Assembly (NCBI RefSeq): GCF_000172555.1
Contig: NZ_ABOX02000008.1
Location: forward strand, 62,001 to 126,000
DNA length: 64,000 nucleotides
Source: Pedosphaera parvula Ellin514
GTDB lineage: Bacteria; Verrucomicrobiota; Verrucomicrobiia; Limisphaerales; Pedosphaeraceae
Direction of reading: 5' to 3'
Part shown: piece after piece, positions 38,335 through 49,255 of the stretch
How positions within the stretch are numbered: position 1 is the first letter of the stretch
How the letters are laid out: every line of letters begins with the position of its first letter
Program-made: the position numbers and the translations under genes
Notes under the pieces: generated by a model
What the model was told of the DNA's origin: nothing
The model's input: the letters and a program-made list of their open reading frames with translations, nothing else
The model's database searches: none

Positions 38335-40290
38335 TCAACAGCAGCCTTCCGGCTCCGATGAACAGTTCCCGTCCGTGGCCGAGGTTGCCGCAGGTGTTAC
38401 GGCTGGAACGCCGCGCTTGAGCCACACCATTAGGATTCCGATATCTGAAGGCGAAACGCCGGAGATGCGGGATGCCTGGCCAAGTGTCGCTGGCCGAATC
38501 TTTTTAAGTTTTTGGCGAGCTTCTGTTCGAAGGCTGTGAACGGTATCGTAGTCGAAAGCGGTGGGAATTTGTTTATCTTCCAAGGTCTTGAACTTCTCTA
38601 CTTCCAGTTCCTGGCGGTCGATGTAGCCCTCATATTTGATGGCGATTTCCACCTGTTGGATTACGTCTTCAGACAGATCGGTGCGCTTCCCTGGTAAGTC
38701 CTGATAAGTGACTTGGGGTCTTCGGAGCAACTGTGCCAATAGATCCGTACCTTGACGGGTCTTTTCCAGACGGTCGATTTCCGCGGCGATGGCTTCCCTT
38801 TTGGCCTTGAACTTTATGTAATTCCGTTCAGGCAGGAGTCCGATTTGATGGCCAGTTTCGGATAAGCGGAGATCGGCGTTATCCTGGCGAAGAATCAAAC
38901 GGTATTCGGCCCGGGACGTGAACATGCGGTAGGGTTCGATGGTTCCCTTGGTCACGAGGTCGTCTATGAGCACTCCTATATAGGCCTGATCTCGCCTCAG
39001 AATGATAGGTTCCTTCCCCTGCACTTTCCGTGCGGCGTTGATTCCCGCCATCAATCCTTGGGCTCCAGCTTCTTCGTAGCCGGAGGTGCCATTGATTTGG
39101 CCGGCCAGAAAGAGGTGCGAGCAGACCTTGGTTTCCAGTGACGGGTAAAGCTGGGTCGGGAAGGCAAAGTCATATTCCACGGCATAGGCGGGTCGGAGGA
39201 TTTCTGCGTTCTCGCAGCCGATGATTGTTTGCACCATTTGGACTTGAACCTCGTAGGGCAGACAGGTGGAAAATCCGTTTACATAGATCTCGTCCGTCGC
39301 GATTCCCTCTGGTTCCAGGAATATCTGTTGCCGCTCCTTTTCTGGAAACTTTACAATTTTATCTTCTATGGAGGGACAATACCGGGGGCCGACTCCTTCA
39401 ATGACGCCGGAATACATGGGAGACTTGTGGATATTCTCCCGGATGATCTTGGCGGTAGCATCTGTGGTATACGTTATATAGCAATGAAGCTGGCCGTTTA
39501 AGCGATCCAAGATTGAGCCGGGCGGATATTTGCCCGCTGAGTGGCCAATATCCCGTGGATTGACCCCAGAATGTTCCACGTGGAACAAATCATCCTTCCA
39601 ATAGGTAAAAAAAGGAATAGGTTCGTCGCCGCTTTGCTCCGCGGTCTTGGTGAAATCAATCGACCGGCGGAGCAGGCGAGGGGGCGTGCCGGTCTTCAGA
39701 CGACCTAATTCCAGACCGACTTCTTTCAGCGAGGCCGAAAGGTTCATGGCGGCGGACTCCCCGGCGCGGCCTCCGGATTGTTGATTCTGGCCTATGTGCA
39801 TCAAGCCTCGAAGAAAAGTGCCGGTGGTAATGACGACCGTAGCGGATAGGTATTGGACTTCCAAGGAGGTTTCAACCCCGGTGACCTGCCCGTTCTGGTG
39901 AACCAATTTGATGGTTTGGCCCTGCTTAACATCCAGATTGGGTTCGCGCTCGCAGACCCATTTAAGTCGGAATTGGTAGGCTTTCTTATCGCACTGAGCG
40001 CGGGGAGCCCAGACGGCTGGACCCTTTTTAGTATTGAGCATCCGAAACTGAAGGCCTGTCATGTCCGTGGCTTTGCCCATCTCGCCGCCAAGGGCATCGA
40101 TCTCCCGGGTAAGATGGCCTTTGGCCAAGCCGCCAATGGCGGGGTTGCAGGACATCTGGCCGATGGTATCGGCATTGATCGTGAGCAGCAGGGTTTGACA
40201 ACCCATGCGGGCGGCGGCCAGTGCGGCCTCAACACCTGCATGGCCGGCACCCACTACAATGACATCGTACTTCTTCGGATAAACAAACAT
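38335..40290 (-). CDS. mnmG: tRNA uridine-5-carboxymethylaminomethyl enzyme MnmG
   Basis: A 651-residue FAD-dependent tRNA-modifying enzyme (GidA), which with MnmE installs the cmnm5 group at wobble U34. Landmarks are the FAD motif [12 protein letters not shown] at the N-terminus, [52 protein letters not shown] and [16 protein letters not shown]. The C-terminal helical domain ends normally and carries a Cys-Cys tail after an Ala/Thr-rich stretch. Its ATG overlaps the stop of pgi (TAATG), so the two are translationally coupled. MnmE is not nearby. Confidence 0.96.
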   Translation of the reverse strand: MFVYPKKYDVIVVGAGHAGVEAALAAARMGCQTLLLTINADTIGQMSCNPAIGGLAKGHLTREIDALGGEMGKATDMTGLQFRMLNTKKGPAVWAPRAQCDKKAYQFRLKWVCEREPNLDVKQGQTIKLVHQNGQVTGVETSLEVQYLSATVVITTGTFLRGLMHIGQNQQSGGRAGESAAMNLSASLKEVGLELGRLKTGTPPRLLRRSIDFTKTAEQSGDEPIPFFTYWKDDLFHVEHSGVNPRDIGHSAGKYPPGSILDRLNGQLHCYITYTTDATAKIIRENIHKSPMYSGVIEGVGPRYCPSIEDKIVKFPEKERQQIFLEPEGIATDEIYVNGFSTCLPYEVQVQMVQTIIGCENAEILRPAYAVEYDFAFPTQLYPSLETKVCSHLFLAGQINGTSGYEEAGAQGLMAGINAARKVQGKEPIILRRDQAYIGVLIDDLVTKGTIEPYRMFTSRAEYRLILRQDNADLRLSETGHQIGLLPERNYIKFKAKREAIAAEIDRLEKTRQGTDLLAQLLRRPQVTYQDLPGKRTDLSEDVIQQVEIAIKYEGYIDRQELEVEKFKTLEDKQIPTAFDYDTVHSLRTEARQKLKKIRPATLGQASRISGVSPSDIGILMVWLKRGVPAVTPAATSATDGNCSSEPEGCC

Positions 40291-41888
40291 TACTGCATTC
40301 TTTGATAGGTGGCATCGAAAGGACTTTTAGCGGGAGTCTTTTTGACGCCGTGATCAGGATTTGCAGCCATGTGTTCGCAAACTTTAAAAACGGTTTCGAA
40401 GTCGTCGTGAGCTCCTATGCCACTTGCTATTTGGGCAGAGGTCAAAGCATGGCCGCGCTTTTCGATTAAATAATTCAGGATTCTGCGCTGTAAGTCAATG
40501 ACAGCAGCAGCGGCTTTTTTGCCGGCCTCGACGCCTGGTTGGTGATAGGCGTTTATGTTAACTAATGATGCGTACAGCCCTACGGCCCGTTCATAAAGAG
40601 CAATAAGCAAGCCGACGGAGAAAGGAGTTACAGACTGCAACGTTAACGTAATCGATTCCCTGCCATTTTCATACAAAGCCTGCCGTGTTCCGAGGAAAAA
40701 GCCTTCCAAATAGTCGCCGGAAGTTACATTGGGATCCACTTCGATAGATTTTCCATCCCGGTCCTTCAAAACTTCGATAAAGGTCACAAAAAAGTTCAAA
40801 ATGCCTTCTCTAAGTTGTTGAACATAAGAATGTTGGTCGGTGGAACCTTTATTGCCGAAGACTGCGATCCCTTGGTTTACGACTTTGCCATCGAGGTCTT
40901 TCTCTTTTCCAAGTGACTCCATGATAAGCTGTTGCGAATATTTTGAAAAGAATTCCAGCCGATCCTTGTAGGGCAGGATGACCATGTTCTTGGTTCCCTT
41001 GCCGTTGCCAATATAATACCACATCAATGCCAATTGAGCGGATGGGTTTTGGTTTATATCGGTTTGGCGGGTGATATCGTCGCAAGCCTTGGCTCCCGAG
41101 AGCATCTCATCAATATCGATGCCTTGAAGGGCGGCGGGGAGAAGACCAACGGCAGAAAGTTCGCTGGTGCGACCGCCTACCCAATCCCACATCGGGAAGC
41201 GACGTATCCAGTTGTTGTTTTTGGCATAATTATCCAACTCACTCAAAGAGCCGGTGACGGCGACCGCGTGGGTGGGGAACTTCAGACCTGCGCGTTCATA
41301 GGCTACCTGGGCTTCGAGCATGCCATTACGGGTTTCCTTGGTGCCGCCCGATTTGGAGATCACAACGGTCAGCGTTTCGCCCAATTGGCCATTCAACTCG
41401 GCCAGAACCTTGTCCATGCCATCGGGATCGGTGTTATCAAAGAAGAAGATGGACATTTTATCCGTTTTGGGGTGACCCAAGGCGTGGGCAACGAATTGGG
41501 GTCCAAGAGCCGAACCGCCAATTCCGATAACCAACAAATTCTTGAAGGGGCCTTTGGAGCCTTTGATCGCGCCACTATGTACCTGGGCCGCAAATTCCTT
41601 GATTGAGGCGAGCGTATCCTCGATTTCCTTTTGAATTGTTTTGGTGGGAGCGAGTGCGGGATTGCGCAGCCAGTAATGTCCAACCATGCGTTTTTCGTCA
41701 GGGTTGGCGATGCCACCTTTTTCCAGTTCAGCCATGGCAATCAAGGCTTTCTGGATGGGTGTCTTCATGGAAGCGAGAAAATCGGCGCTGAAATTCATGC
41801 GGCTCAGGTCGATGGCGAGGCCGAGGGAAGGGAATTCGGTATAATACTTCTGAAATCGCGGCCAAAGTTCAGTTTTGGAAAAGCTCAT
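40290..41888 (-). CDS. pgi: Glucose-6-phosphate isomerase
   Basis: A 532-residue sugar isomerase of glycolysis and gluconeogenesis. The SIS-fold phosphate-binding signatures are [12 protein letters not shown] and [26 protein letters not shown], the catalytic Glu region [16 protein letters not shown] and the active-site Lys near [18 protein letters not shown] are present. The enzyme acts in the cytosol and normally forms a dimer. It is the upstream partner of mnmG with overlapping stop and start codons, an uncommon operon pairing. Confidence 0.96.
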   Translation of the reverse strand: MSFSKTELWPRFQKYYTEFPSLGLAIDLSRMNFSADFLASMKTPIQKALIAMAELEKGGIANPDEKRMVGHYWLRNPALAPTKTIQKEIEDTLASIKEFAAQVHSGAIKGSKGPFKNLLVIGIGGSALGPQFVAHALGHPKTDKMSIFFFDNTDPDGMDKVLAELNGQLGETLTVVISKSGGTKETRNGMLEAQVAYERAGLKFPTHAVAVTGSLSELDNYAKNNNWIRRFPMWDWVGGRTSELSAVGLLPAALQGIDIDEMLSGAKACDDITRQTDINQNPSAQLALMWYYIGNGKGTKNMVILPYKDRLEFFSKYSQQLIMESLGKEKDLDGKVVNQGIAVFGNKGSTDQHSYVQQLREGILNFFVTFIEVLKDRDGKSIEVDPNVTSGDYLEGFFLGTRQALYENGRESITLTLQSVTPFSVGLLIALYERAVGLYASLVNINAYHQPGVEAGKKAAAAVIDLQRRILNYLIEKRGHALTSAQIASGIGAHDDFETVFKVCEHMAANPDHGVKKTPAKSPFDATYQRMQ

Positions 41889-42234
41889 AGTTGTGGGGCT
41901 AGCCTACTGCATGTGGAAGGAGAAATAAACCAGCATTTGAAAATACAAACGGGCAGGGGATGACAGAGTGGTTTTCATGCAGGGCGGACACATCTATATC
42001 TAAATCGATTCTCCCCTCAGAATGTGTGCCGTCACTCCATTTCTCTCGACACGAAGTCCAACCGTTTTTAAAATACCCTTATTACCCGGCTCCAATAAGG
42101 GTATTTTAGTTTTTATTCTTTGCATCAGATCTGACATAGATCTTAATCCTGGGCCTAGAGGACAACGGAATTGACCATATCACAATTATAGATCACGTAG
42201 CAAACGAGCTGATCGATTATTTGCGACCATAGTT
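41889..42234. other. Gap of 346 bp upstream of pgi and the lipoprotein gene
   Basis: The two flanking genes are divergent and their promoters should lie here. No tRNA or protein gene is convincing. A GACACAT/ATGTGTG hairpin is possible around 41977-42028, and a strong terminator-like hairpin lies at 42070-42107. Confidence 0.4.
42070..42107 (+). terminator. Stand-alone intrinsic terminator
   Basis: A 14-bp perfect stem (AAAATACCCTTATT / AATAAGGGTATTTT) with a 10-nt loop is followed by AGTTTTTATT. It is not downstream of any gene on either strand, because the flanking genes diverge. It may end a short non-coding transcript or act as an attenuator for the lipoprotein gene at 42235. Confidence 0.75.
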
Positions 42235-42699
42235 ATGAAGCGATTCTTTACATTAGTTTTTCTTTTAGGCATATTTTCGTCTTCGTTAATTGGATGTGCC
42301 CACAATCGACAGATATGCATTAAGGTAGTTGATGCCCAAACGAGAACCCCGCTCGCTGGAGTGCAGACAACGTGGCGGCAAGACAGGTCGGATCTATTCC
42401 GTGGCTCAGCTCACATTGCTCCTACGAATCTTCCACCTTCCGGACCCGATGGAATCATCAGAGTTGAAGCACAGCCTGGCGTTACATGGAAGGGCAGCTT
42501 TATATTTTCTTGCCCTGGATGCCAGAAGCTTTACGGGTTCTATGCACCGAAATATTTGAATTTAGCAGAGACGGTAGATGACGAGGATGGCGATTTCGTC
42601 CTGGAACAACCGATTGTTTCAGCAGCCGTCACCAATGGATGCTTCATTGTCCCGATGGCGAAGAAAAATCGCACACACTCATCCGAATGGTTACCTTAG
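42235..42699 (+). CDS. Hypothetical lipoprotein
   Basis: A 154-residue protein with a typical lipoprotein signal (LGIFSSSLIGC) and a following mature region that begins HNRQICIKVVDAQTRTPLAGVQTTW, like a CarboxypepD_reg/beta-sandwich fold. It has two CxxC-like Cys pairs (FSCPGCQKL). I do not recognise a named family. It has no close co-directional neighbour. Confidence 0.65.
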   Translation: MKRFFTLVFLLGIFSSSLIGCAHNRQICIKVVDAQTRTPLAGVQTTWRQDRSDLFRGSAHIAPTNLPPSGPDGIIRVEAQPGVTWKGSFIFSCPGCQKLYGFYAPKYLNLAETVDDEDGDFVLEQPIVSAAVTNGCFIVPMAKKNRTHSSEWLP

Positions 42700-43114
42700 T
42701 TTCTCAACCGCAGACATAATGGCGTTGTGGCAGCAAGACCAATTGAGTAGCGTCTTAATTAATCCCAAAACTGGTCTTGGAAAAAGACTCAGCGTCAGCG
42801 GAAACTGAGAAGGCGTCACACATTAGGGCATTGGGTCAAGAGATAAAAAGGTATCGTTCCCAATTATTTTTCTTTAGCGGGTCGAGGACGGTCTCCGTTG
42901 GTCTCGTTGCATTTATTTGTTCTAGTGGTTCCGACCGGTTCCATATTCGCCGTGGCAGGATTTCGGAGTTGAACCAATTTGTAATCCGGCTGTGTTTAAA
43001 CCGGATTGCTGCGGCATTCAGAGGCATCTGCGCTGGTTTTATGACAATCAGCTTGAACTTCTTCCCTTATTCCATTAGCAATCCTCACTTGAACCAATAA
43101 GAAAGAATATAAAC
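42700..43114. other. Gap of 415 bp before xylA
   Basis: No gene or clear repeat is evident. The proximal part should hold the xylA promoter; the ribosome-binding region is AAGAAAGAAT about 8 bases before the ATG. Confidence 0.35.
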
Positions 43115-44428
43115 ATGCCAGCCGCTTTTCCAAAAATTTCCAAGATTCAGTTCGAAGGACCACAATCCAAAAACCCTCTCGCGTTCAAGCATTACAACGA
43201 GAGTGAAATCATCGAGGGCAAGACAATGAAGGATTGGTTGCGCTTTTCGGTGGTGTATTGGCACACCTTCCGCAATCAGCTCTCCGACCCATTTGGCGCC
43301 GGCACAGCCATTCGCCCCTGGGACGATGGAACCAACTCGGTGAAGAATGCGCAGAACCGGGTGCGGGTGGCTTTTGAGTTTATTGAAAAATTGGGCGCGC
43401 CGTTTTATGCCTTTCACGATCGTGACGTGGCACCGGAAGGAAAGAGTTTAAGCGAGAGCAACAAGAATCTGGATGCGGTGGTGAAGGTGCTGAAGGAAGA
43501 GCAAAAGCGGACCGGCATCAAATTGCTTTGGGGCACGGCTTGCTTGTTTGCTCATCCCCGTTATGCCCACGGGGCGGCGACGAGTTGCAATGCCGATGTA
43601 TTTGCGTATGCGGCGGCGCAGGTGAAGAAGGCGATGGAAGCGACCCAGGAGCTCGGTGGTGAGGGTTATGTGTTCTGGGGTGGGCGCGAAGGTTATGCGA
43701 CCCTGCTCAATACCAATATCAAACGGGAACTCGATCATCTTGCCCAGTTCCTGCACATGGCGGTGGAGTACAAAAAGAAAATTGGATTTAAGGGACAATT
43801 TTACATTGAGCCGAAGCCGAAGGAGCCGACCAAGCACCAATACGATTCCGATGCCGCAGCCTGCCTGAACTTTTTGCGCGAGTACGAATTGACCGATCAT
43901 CTCAAGCTGAACCTTGAAACCAATCACGCGACGCTGGCGGGTCATACGATGCAGCATGAAATGGAAGTGGCGGCAGCGGCGGGCGCATTGGGATCGATTG
44001 ATGCGAATACGGGAGATCCAATGCTGGGTTGGGATACGGATCAATTCCCGACCGATATTTATCTGACATCGCAGTGTATGCTGACGATCATGAAGATGGG
44101 CGGGCTGACCACTGGTGGCGTGAACTTTGATGCGAAGGTGCGCCGGGAAAGTTTTGAGCCGATTGATTTGTTCCATGCGCACATCGGCGGCATGGATGCG
44201 TTCGCGCGCGGGTTGAAGATTGCCGCAGCCATACGCAAAGATGGGCGTCTTGCTGAGTTCGTGCAGCAGCGCTACAGCTCGTATGATTCGGGCATTGGCG
44301 CAAAAATTGAGAAGGGCAAGACGGACTTCAAGGAGCTGGAGGCGTACATCCTGAAGAAAGGTGAAGCAGCTCCGAATACGAGTGGGCGCCAGGAGATGCT
44401 GGAGAATTTGATTAACGAGTTTATTTAA
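43115..44428 (+). CDS. xylA: Xylose isomerase
   Basis: A 437-residue cytosolic isomerase that converts D-xylose to D-xylulose. The active-site His101 and Asp104 lie in [18 protein letters not shown], the metal-binding Glu and Lys of [26 protein letters not shown] and [19 protein letters not shown] are all present, so it should be active. It belongs to the longer class II type. No xylulokinase is adjacent. It is followed by its own terminator, so it appears monocistronic. Confidence 0.96.
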   Translation: MPAAFPKISKIQFEGPQSKNPLAFKHYNESEIIEGKTMKDWLRFSVVYWHTFRNQLSDPFGAGTAIRPWDDGTNSVKNAQNRVRVAFEFIEKLGAPFYAFHDRDVAPEGKSLSESNKNLDAVVKVLKEEQKRTGIKLLWGTACLFAHPRYAHGAATSCNADVFAYAAAQVKKAMEATQELGGEGYVFWGGREGYATLLNTNIKRELDHLAQFLHMAVEYKKKIGFKGQFYIEPKPKEPTKHQYDSDAAACLNFLREYELTDHLKLNLETNHATLAGHTMQHEMEVAAAAGALGSIDANTGDPMLGWDTDQFPTDIYLTSQCMLTIMKMGGLTTGGVNFDAKVRRESFEPIDLFHAHIGGMDAFARGLKIAAAIRKDGRLAEFVQQRYSSYDSGIGAKIEKGKTDFKELEAYILKKGEAAPNTSGRQEMLENLINEFI

Positions 44429-44449
44429 ATAATTCGTCAACGAAATGTG

Positions 44450-44486
44450 AAAGAGGGCAGGGGATTTACTCCTGCTCTTTTTATTT
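44450..44486 (+). terminator. Terminator of xylA
   Basis: AAAGAG-GG-CAGG pairs with CCTG-CTCTTT (a two-base bulge) and is followed by TTATTTT. It lies about 20 bp after the xylA stop. Confidence 0.75.
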
Positions 44487-44561
44487 TCTGAGGCCTGAGT
44501 TGGAGTCTTGCGGGTGAAGATGCTCTGAAACCAGAAGGTGGAGGGATGGCGCTGTCGTGTT

Positions 44562-44610
44562 CCGCTTCGGATGGTGGGGGTAGAGGGGTTGGCATCGTGG
44601 GCCGAAGCGG
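44562..44610. repeat. Dispersed hairpin repeat, copy 1
   Basis: A 49-nt unit with 9-bp arms CCGCTTCGG and CCGAAGCGG, the same length and arms as the unit at 59865-59913. It sits in the 445-bp gap between xylA and the GAF kinase (44429-44873), which otherwise shows only the xylA terminator and no gene. Confidence 0.8.
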
Positions 44611-44873
44611 GTTTATTCTTTTTGCCTGGTAGCTATAAACATTTCGGTCCTACGGACCTCTGGAGATCGTGGGTTGGTTTGGAGTGTCCGTGGAAACCTT
44701 AATCTGCACGTGGTGGTCAACTGATTGGCAAAGGAAGAGGGGATCGTGGTTGTCCACATTTTGGTTGAATGAGCTCTGTCGCGCGATCACCGTCGCGGGT
44801 TGCTCAAGAATGCTCACGCCGAGTGAGTCGGTGGGTTCGTGGAGGCTTCCAATTTGTGCAGCTGCTATTGGGC

Positions 44874-46616
44874 TCAGGCGAGGGGCAAAATAACACTGAT
44901 GGTGGTGCCGCGTCCCGGAGCGGACTTCAGCTTCAATTCTCCGTGATGTGTTTCGATGACGCGTCCGACAATGGCGAGGCCGAGGCCGGTGCCTTTGGCC
45001 TTGGTGGTGGAGAGCACCGAGGAGAAAGCGCGGCGGCGTTGTTCTTCGGTCATGCCTTCGCCGGTATCTTTAAAGTCCACTGCCACCTGTAAAGTCTTCC
45101 CGCCCCCTTCAATCGCGCGTGTGGTGATGGTGAGTTTGCCTCCGTTGGGCATGGCCTGGGCCGCATTCAGAATCAGATTGAGAAATGCCTGTTCGAGATG
45201 GGTGGCATCGGCCATGACCGCGGGCAGATCAGAGTCGAGATGATGGATGAACTGAACATTTTGATTGCGCAGCTTGTGCCGGACCAGAAGCCCGAGCTCC
45301 TCGATCAATTCGTTCAGATGAACCTCGGCAAAGGTGGGTTCGGTGGTGCGGGCGAAATCAAGAATTTGTTCCACGATTTTGTTGAGCAGCTCCATTTTCT
45401 GGCCGATGATTTCGGCATCCTTGTTACGCGGATCACCTGCGGGAAATTTTAAATCCAGCGAGTGATACAGCATCTTCATCACCGTGAGTGGATTGCGGAT
45501 TTCGTGAGCGACTTCCGCGGCGAGCAAGCCGAGGGCAGAAAGTTTTTCGTTCTGGCGCAACTGCTCTTCGACGTCGACAATGCGTTCATAAAGCCGCGCC
45601 TTCTCAATGGCGATGGCCGAGAGCTCGGCGAGCGCGGAGAGGATGCGGACTTCCTCGTTGGAAAACTTGTAGGGTCGGCCGGTGTAAATGCTCAAGGTGC
45701 CAATGCATTCGTTGGCGAAGATGAGTGGCACGCTTAACAGCGCAACCAGACCTTCCTGCCGGGCGATTTCAGCGCGCTGATAGCGGCTGGAAGTTTGCAC
45801 ATTTTCCACCTGGATCGGTTTGCGACGCCGGACCACCGTGCCCAATAGACTTTCGTTCATGCTGAGCTTGGGGCTCTTCATGTACACTTCGCCAGCGCCA
45901 TGACTCGCGCGCAATTCCAACCATTCACCTGATTCCTGGAGCATGAGCAGGGAACACATCTTGGCTTGCATCATGCCGCAAGCCTCGCGCGTGATAACGT
46001 GGAGCGCATCATCCAGGTTTAGTGCGGAGTTGATGGTTTGACCAACGCTGGCCAGCATCTCGAACAGGCGCGCTTTTAAGCGGAGTTGTTCGTAGAGCCA
46101 GGTGTTTTGGATGACGCGCGAAGCCGACAGCGCGAGTGCTTCGAGCAGTTCCTGATCGCCTTCACTGAAAGCGTTGTTGCGATCCGAGTCGACGTTGATC
46201 ACTCCGCGGATTTCACCGTTGACGAGCATGGGGACGGCGAGCTCGGAGCGAACATTTTGGCGCAACTGGATGTAACGAGGGTCCTGCGTGACATCACCGG
46301 AGCGGACGGTTTTACCCTTGATGGCGACCCATCCGGTGATGCCCTCGCCGACGCGCAGTTTTAAGGCGGCGGCATTGGGAGGCAAACCCATGGAAGCGTG
46401 GATCTCGAGAAAGTTGGTCGTCGGATTAATCAAAACGACCGAGCCACTGGAAGCGCGCATCACGCGGACCGCCTGGTCGATGATCAACTGCAGGGCTTCC
46501 TGCGGATCGAGAGTGGAATGGATAACGTTGCCGACCTGATAGAGCAAATCGAGGCGCGCATAACGCACCTTCAGGTCCGCGAGTTCATCACCCGGTGTTC
46601 GATTCGGAAAGTTCAT
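44874..46616 (-). CDS. GAF-domain sensor histidine kinase
   Basis: A 580-residue soluble histidine kinase. Two GAF domains occupy residues about 35-180 (ALQLIIDQAVRVM, GITGWVAIKGKTVRSGD) and about 200-345 (GMMQAKMCSLLML, LIFANECIGTLSIYTG). The dimerisation helix has the H-box LAAEVAHEIRNPLTVMKM and the ATPase domain shows NLILNAAQAMPNGG, DTGEGM and GTGLGLAIVGRV. No transmembrane segment is seen, so the signal should be cytoplasmic. No response regulator is adjacent, so it is orphan. It ends in the middle of the repeat-containing gap after xylA. Confidence 0.93.
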   Translation of the reverse strand: MNFPNRTPGDELADLKVRYARLDLLYQVGNVIHSTLDPQEALQLIIDQAVRVMRASSGSVVLINPTTNFLEIHASMGLPPNAAALKLRVGEGITGWVAIKGKTVRSGDVTQDPRYIQLRQNVRSELAVPMLVNGEIRGVINVDSDRNNAFSEGDQELLEALALSASRVIQNTWLYEQLRLKARLFEMLASVGQTINSALNLDDALHVITREACGMMQAKMCSLLMLQESGEWLELRASHGAGEVYMKSPKLSMNESLLGTVVRRRKPIQVENVQTSSRYQRAEIARQEGLVALLSVPLIFANECIGTLSIYTGRPYKFSNEEVRILSALAELSAIAIEKARLYERIVDVEEQLRQNEKLSALGLLAAEVAHEIRNPLTVMKMLYHSLDLKFPAGDPRNKDAEIIGQKMELLNKIVEQILDFARTTEPTFAEVHLNELIEELGLLVRHKLRNQNVQFIHHLDSDLPAVMADATHLEQAFLNLILNAAQAMPNGGKLTITTRAIEGGGKTLQVAVDFKDTGEGMTEEQRRRAFSSVLSTTKAKGTGLGLAIVGRVIETHHGELKLKSAPGRGTTISVILPLA

Positions 46617-46655
46617 AAAAATTTCATCAGCTTCTCAAAACTGTGGAGTGCAAAC

Positions 46656-47774
46656 TCAACGCACTCGAAGAAGCATCCAGATGCCAGCAGCGCCGAACAC
46701 GAAGTCGGGCAGCCAGCCGGCGACCCAGGCTGGCACATAGCCGCCGGTGCCCAGGGCCAATCCTAATTTTAGCAGAACGTAGTAGGCAAAGACGATGACG
46801 ATGCTGCTGGCGACGCCGACGAAAATATTGCGCCGGCCGGAAGCCGCGCCGAAAGGAATGGCAAGAAAAACAACGACCAGACAGGTCCAGGGAGCGGCGA
46901 GGCGCCCATGCAATTGTGTGTAGAGCCACCATTTATTTTTCTTGGTGAGGACGGGGTGCAAATCCAGGTAATCCAGAATGTCGACGATGGGAACTTCGGC
47001 AGCCTTGGCGTTATGAGAGGTGAGCCGTTTGCTGAATTTGATTTCGCGCCGGATTTGGTCCGGGGTTTCGGAAAATTCGGGATGTGCAACGACGTTGGTC
47101 TTCATCGTGGGACCCATGAAGCCGTCGGGCATGGTTTCGAATTCCGTGACGTTGTAGAATGTCCAAACGTCATTGGTGCGCTCGGCGCGTTCCGCGATCA
47201 AACGGTGCGGTAGATTGTTGGTATCGATCCAACTGACCTTGGGGTCAGTCATGATTTCAGTTTTCAGATTATATGAGCCGATATCCCACGTGCGTTTGTC
47301 GCGGCCGTTGGGAATTCCGAAGTTGCGGTAAACATCCTTGTTGGAGCCGTCCGGTCGGTTAGGCTTATACTTATCGAGAATGTCCTGCGCTTTTTGATCG
47401 CTATCGGGAATCCAATATTCATTGATCGCAAATACTGCGGCGCTAAACACGAGGCCGACGGCGACGTACGGAATACAAATTCTCCAAAGACTTATGCCGG
47501 CGGCGCGGATGGCGGTGATTTCGTGATGCCGGGCATGATTCGAGAGTGTGTAGAGCAAAGCGAGCAACAGGGCCATCGGCAAAACGATGACGAGGAAGGA
47601 AGGAACCGTGATCAGATAGTATTGAACTACATCGAAAAGGTGGAGCTTGGCCTCTTGAAACTGGTGTATGCTGTTAATTAGATCGAATGAGATCCAAAAT
47701 ATCAGAAACCCCCCCAGACAGTATCTCAGAGGAATCAACAATTCACGCAATAAATAGCGGTCAAGCAGACGCAT
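46656..47774 (-). CDS. LptF/LptG-family permease
   Basis: A 372-residue YjgP/YjgQ-type permease, a transmembrane component of the lipopolysaccharide export ABC complex LptB2FG. There are three transmembrane helices in the N-terminal part (CLGGFLIFWISFDLI, LVIVLPMALLLALLY, ICIPYVAVGLVFSAAVF), a large periplasmic jelly-roll (about 130-285), and three helices near the C-terminus (APWTCLVVVFLAIPFGAA onward). HEITAIRAAGIS is the coupling helix that contacts the ATPase. Which of the two subunits it is cannot be told. It is 40 bp before the GAF kinase in the same direction. Confidence 0.9.
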   Translation of the reverse strand: MRLLDRYLLRELLIPLRYCLGGFLIFWISFDLINSIHQFQEAKLHLFDVVQYYLITVPSFLVIVLPMALLLALLYTLSNHARHHEITAIRAAGISLWRICIPYVAVGLVFSAAVFAINEYWIPDSDQKAQDILDKYKPNRPDGSNKDVYRNFGIPNGRDKRTWDIGSYNLKTEIMTDPKVSWIDTNNLPHRLIAERAERTNDVWTFYNVTEFETMPDGFMGPTMKTNVVAHPEFSETPDQIRREIKFSKRLTSHNAKAAEVPIVDILDYLDLHPVLTKKNKWWLYTQLHGRLAAPWTCLVVVFLAIPFGAASGRRNIFVGVASSIVIVFAYYVLLKLGLALGTGGYVPAWVAGWLPDFVFGAAGIWMLLRVR

Positions 47775-47838
47775 TCAATGTGCAGGGTAGCCATGGTGTG
47801 CGATCAAAGCAAGCTGTGCGAAGAAACAATCGAAGTTC

Positions 47839-48288
47839 TTATGCCTCAAAAAGGTCAAAGTTCCGCGGGCTGTAGCCAAAAATGCGAATTACGCTTTTGC
47901 CCTTTTGATAGTCTAAGCCGATACCGTTCAATAATTCCTCGATCCATCCTGAGTGGTCAACAGTTATTGAAGTGGAGCTCGATTGTTTCTTTTTTTCGAG
48001 AAAGGAGAGGTCCAGCCACTCCAGAGACATAAGCGGAAAAGGAAGGTGGTAGAACCACTCACCGTCCCAATAAGATGGTGAGCTATCGAGGCATTTGCAG
48101 CGATTTTTTGGTGTCCAAGCCTTGCCCATGCGCGAGCGCATTGCAGAAGTAAGTTCATCCCACTTCGTATTATTGGCAAGGCCGCATAGGCCACGATCCT
48201 TGACGATACGACGATACAGATTCCGGTCATGCATTCCCCGGTCTGTAACCGATTTGGCTGATGGAACGGAGTCACTCATACATGACAA
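47839..48288 (-). CDS. Hypothetical protein, possibly DUF6678
   Basis: A 149-residue soluble protein. The central pattern NTKWDELTSAM followed later by YWDGEWFYHLPFP and SLEWLDLSF resembles the DUF6678 family, which has no assigned function. The identification rests on my memory of the family and is tentative. It is divergent in function from its neighbours and seems independent. Confidence 0.6.
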   Translation of the reverse strand: MSCMSDSVPSAKSVTDRGMHDRNLYRRIVKDRGLCGLANNTKWDELTSAMRSRMGKAWTPKNRCKCLDSSPSYWDGEWFYHLPFPLMSLEWLDLSFLEKKKQSSSTSITVDHSGWIEELLNGIGLDYQKGKSVIRIFGYSPRNFDLFEA

Positions 48289-48387
48289 GATTCCTAAATG
48301 ACAATCCCATTATAGTTGGTTAGCCATCGTTTTACTAGTCAGGCTTTTTCAAGGTGATCGGTCTCATGCCCTCCAATCGATAAAAGG

Positions 48388-48414
48388 AAAACGGCGGTGA
48401 TCAACCGCCGTTTT
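48388..48414 (-). terminator. Terminator of the suf operon
   Basis: An 11-bp perfect stem (AAAACGGCGGT / ACCGCCGTTTT) with a GATCA loop, followed on the minus strand by TTTTCC. It lies 20 bp after the sufC stop. Confidence 0.9.
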
Positions 48415-48434
48415 GAATGAATTAGATGAAGATT

Positions 48435-49205
48435 CTAGGCTGATACAGGTTCATGACTGATAACCCAATCGTAGCCGCGCTTTTCCAATTCCAGAGCCAG
48501 GCTTTTATCACCGGTCTTTACGATTTTGCCGTTGTAGAGGACGTGGACGAAATCGGGGATGATGTAGTCGAGCAGGCGTTGATAATGGGTGATGACGAGT
48601 TGGGCGTTGTTCTTGCTCTTCAACTTGTTCACGCCGTTGGCGACGACTTTGAGCGCGTCGATATCGAGGCCGGAATCAGTTTCGTCGAGGACGGAAAGCT
48701 TGGGTTCGAGAACTGCCATTTGGAAGATTTCGTTGCGCTTCTTTTCACCGCCGGAGAAACCTTCGTTGACGGGGCGCTTGAGCAGGTCTTCGGGTAATTC
48801 GAGGAGCTTGACCTTTTGCTTCACGAGTTGGAGAAATTCCATGGCGTCGAGTTCCGGCAAACCTTTGTGCTTGCGGATTTCATTGAGGGCGGCCTTCAGG
48901 AAGTAGGTGCTGTTCACGCCGGGGATTTCGACCGGATATTGAAAGGCGAGAAAGACACCTTCGCGGGCACGTTCTTCAGGGTCCATTTCGAGCAAATCCT
49001 TGCCGTCATAGAGGACCTGGCCTTCGGTGACGTCGTAGCCTTCGCGTCCGGCGAGGATGGACGCGAGCGTGCTTTTGCCGCTGCCGTTGGGGCCCATGAC
49101 CGCGTGGACTTCGCCGGGATTGATGGTCAGGTTGATGCCTTTGAGGATCTTCTTATCGTCGACACCGGCATGTAAATTTTTGATTTCGAGTAAGTGGTTG
49201 CTCAT
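48435..49205 (-). CDS. sufC: Fe-S assembly ATPase SufC
   Basis: A 256-residue cytosolic ABC-type ATPase of the SufBCD scaffold for iron-sulfur cluster assembly. The Walker A is GPNGSGKS, the signature [13 protein letters not shown] and the Walker [15 protein letters not shown], which matches the SufC-specific form; the switch His is in [12 protein letters not shown]. It is the last gene before a terminator and is separated from sufB by a membrane-protein gene. SufD, SufS and SufU are not in the window. Confidence 0.95.
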   Translation of the reverse strand: MSNHLLEIKNLHAGVDDKKILKGINLTINPGEVHAVMGPNGSGKSTLASILAGREGYDVTEGQVLYDGKDLLEMDPEERAREGVFLAFQYPVEIPGVNSTYFLKAALNEIRKHKGLPELDAMEFLQLVKQKVKLLELPEDLLKRPVNEGFSGGEKKRNEIFQMAVLEPKLSVLDETDSGLDIDALKVVANGVNKLKSKNNAQLVITHYQRLLDYIIPDFVHVLYNGKIVKTGDKSLALELEKRGYDWVISHEPVSA

Positions 49206-49255
49206 TTTAAAATTAATACAAATAAATAAATACAGTTTGGGAAGATAGGACTTGT

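Noticed and set aside
41945-42030. tRNA-Ser-like stretch (GACAGAGTGGTT)
   Set aside because: No acceptor stem or anticodon arm can be closed and no TTCGAATC-type T-loop is in register.
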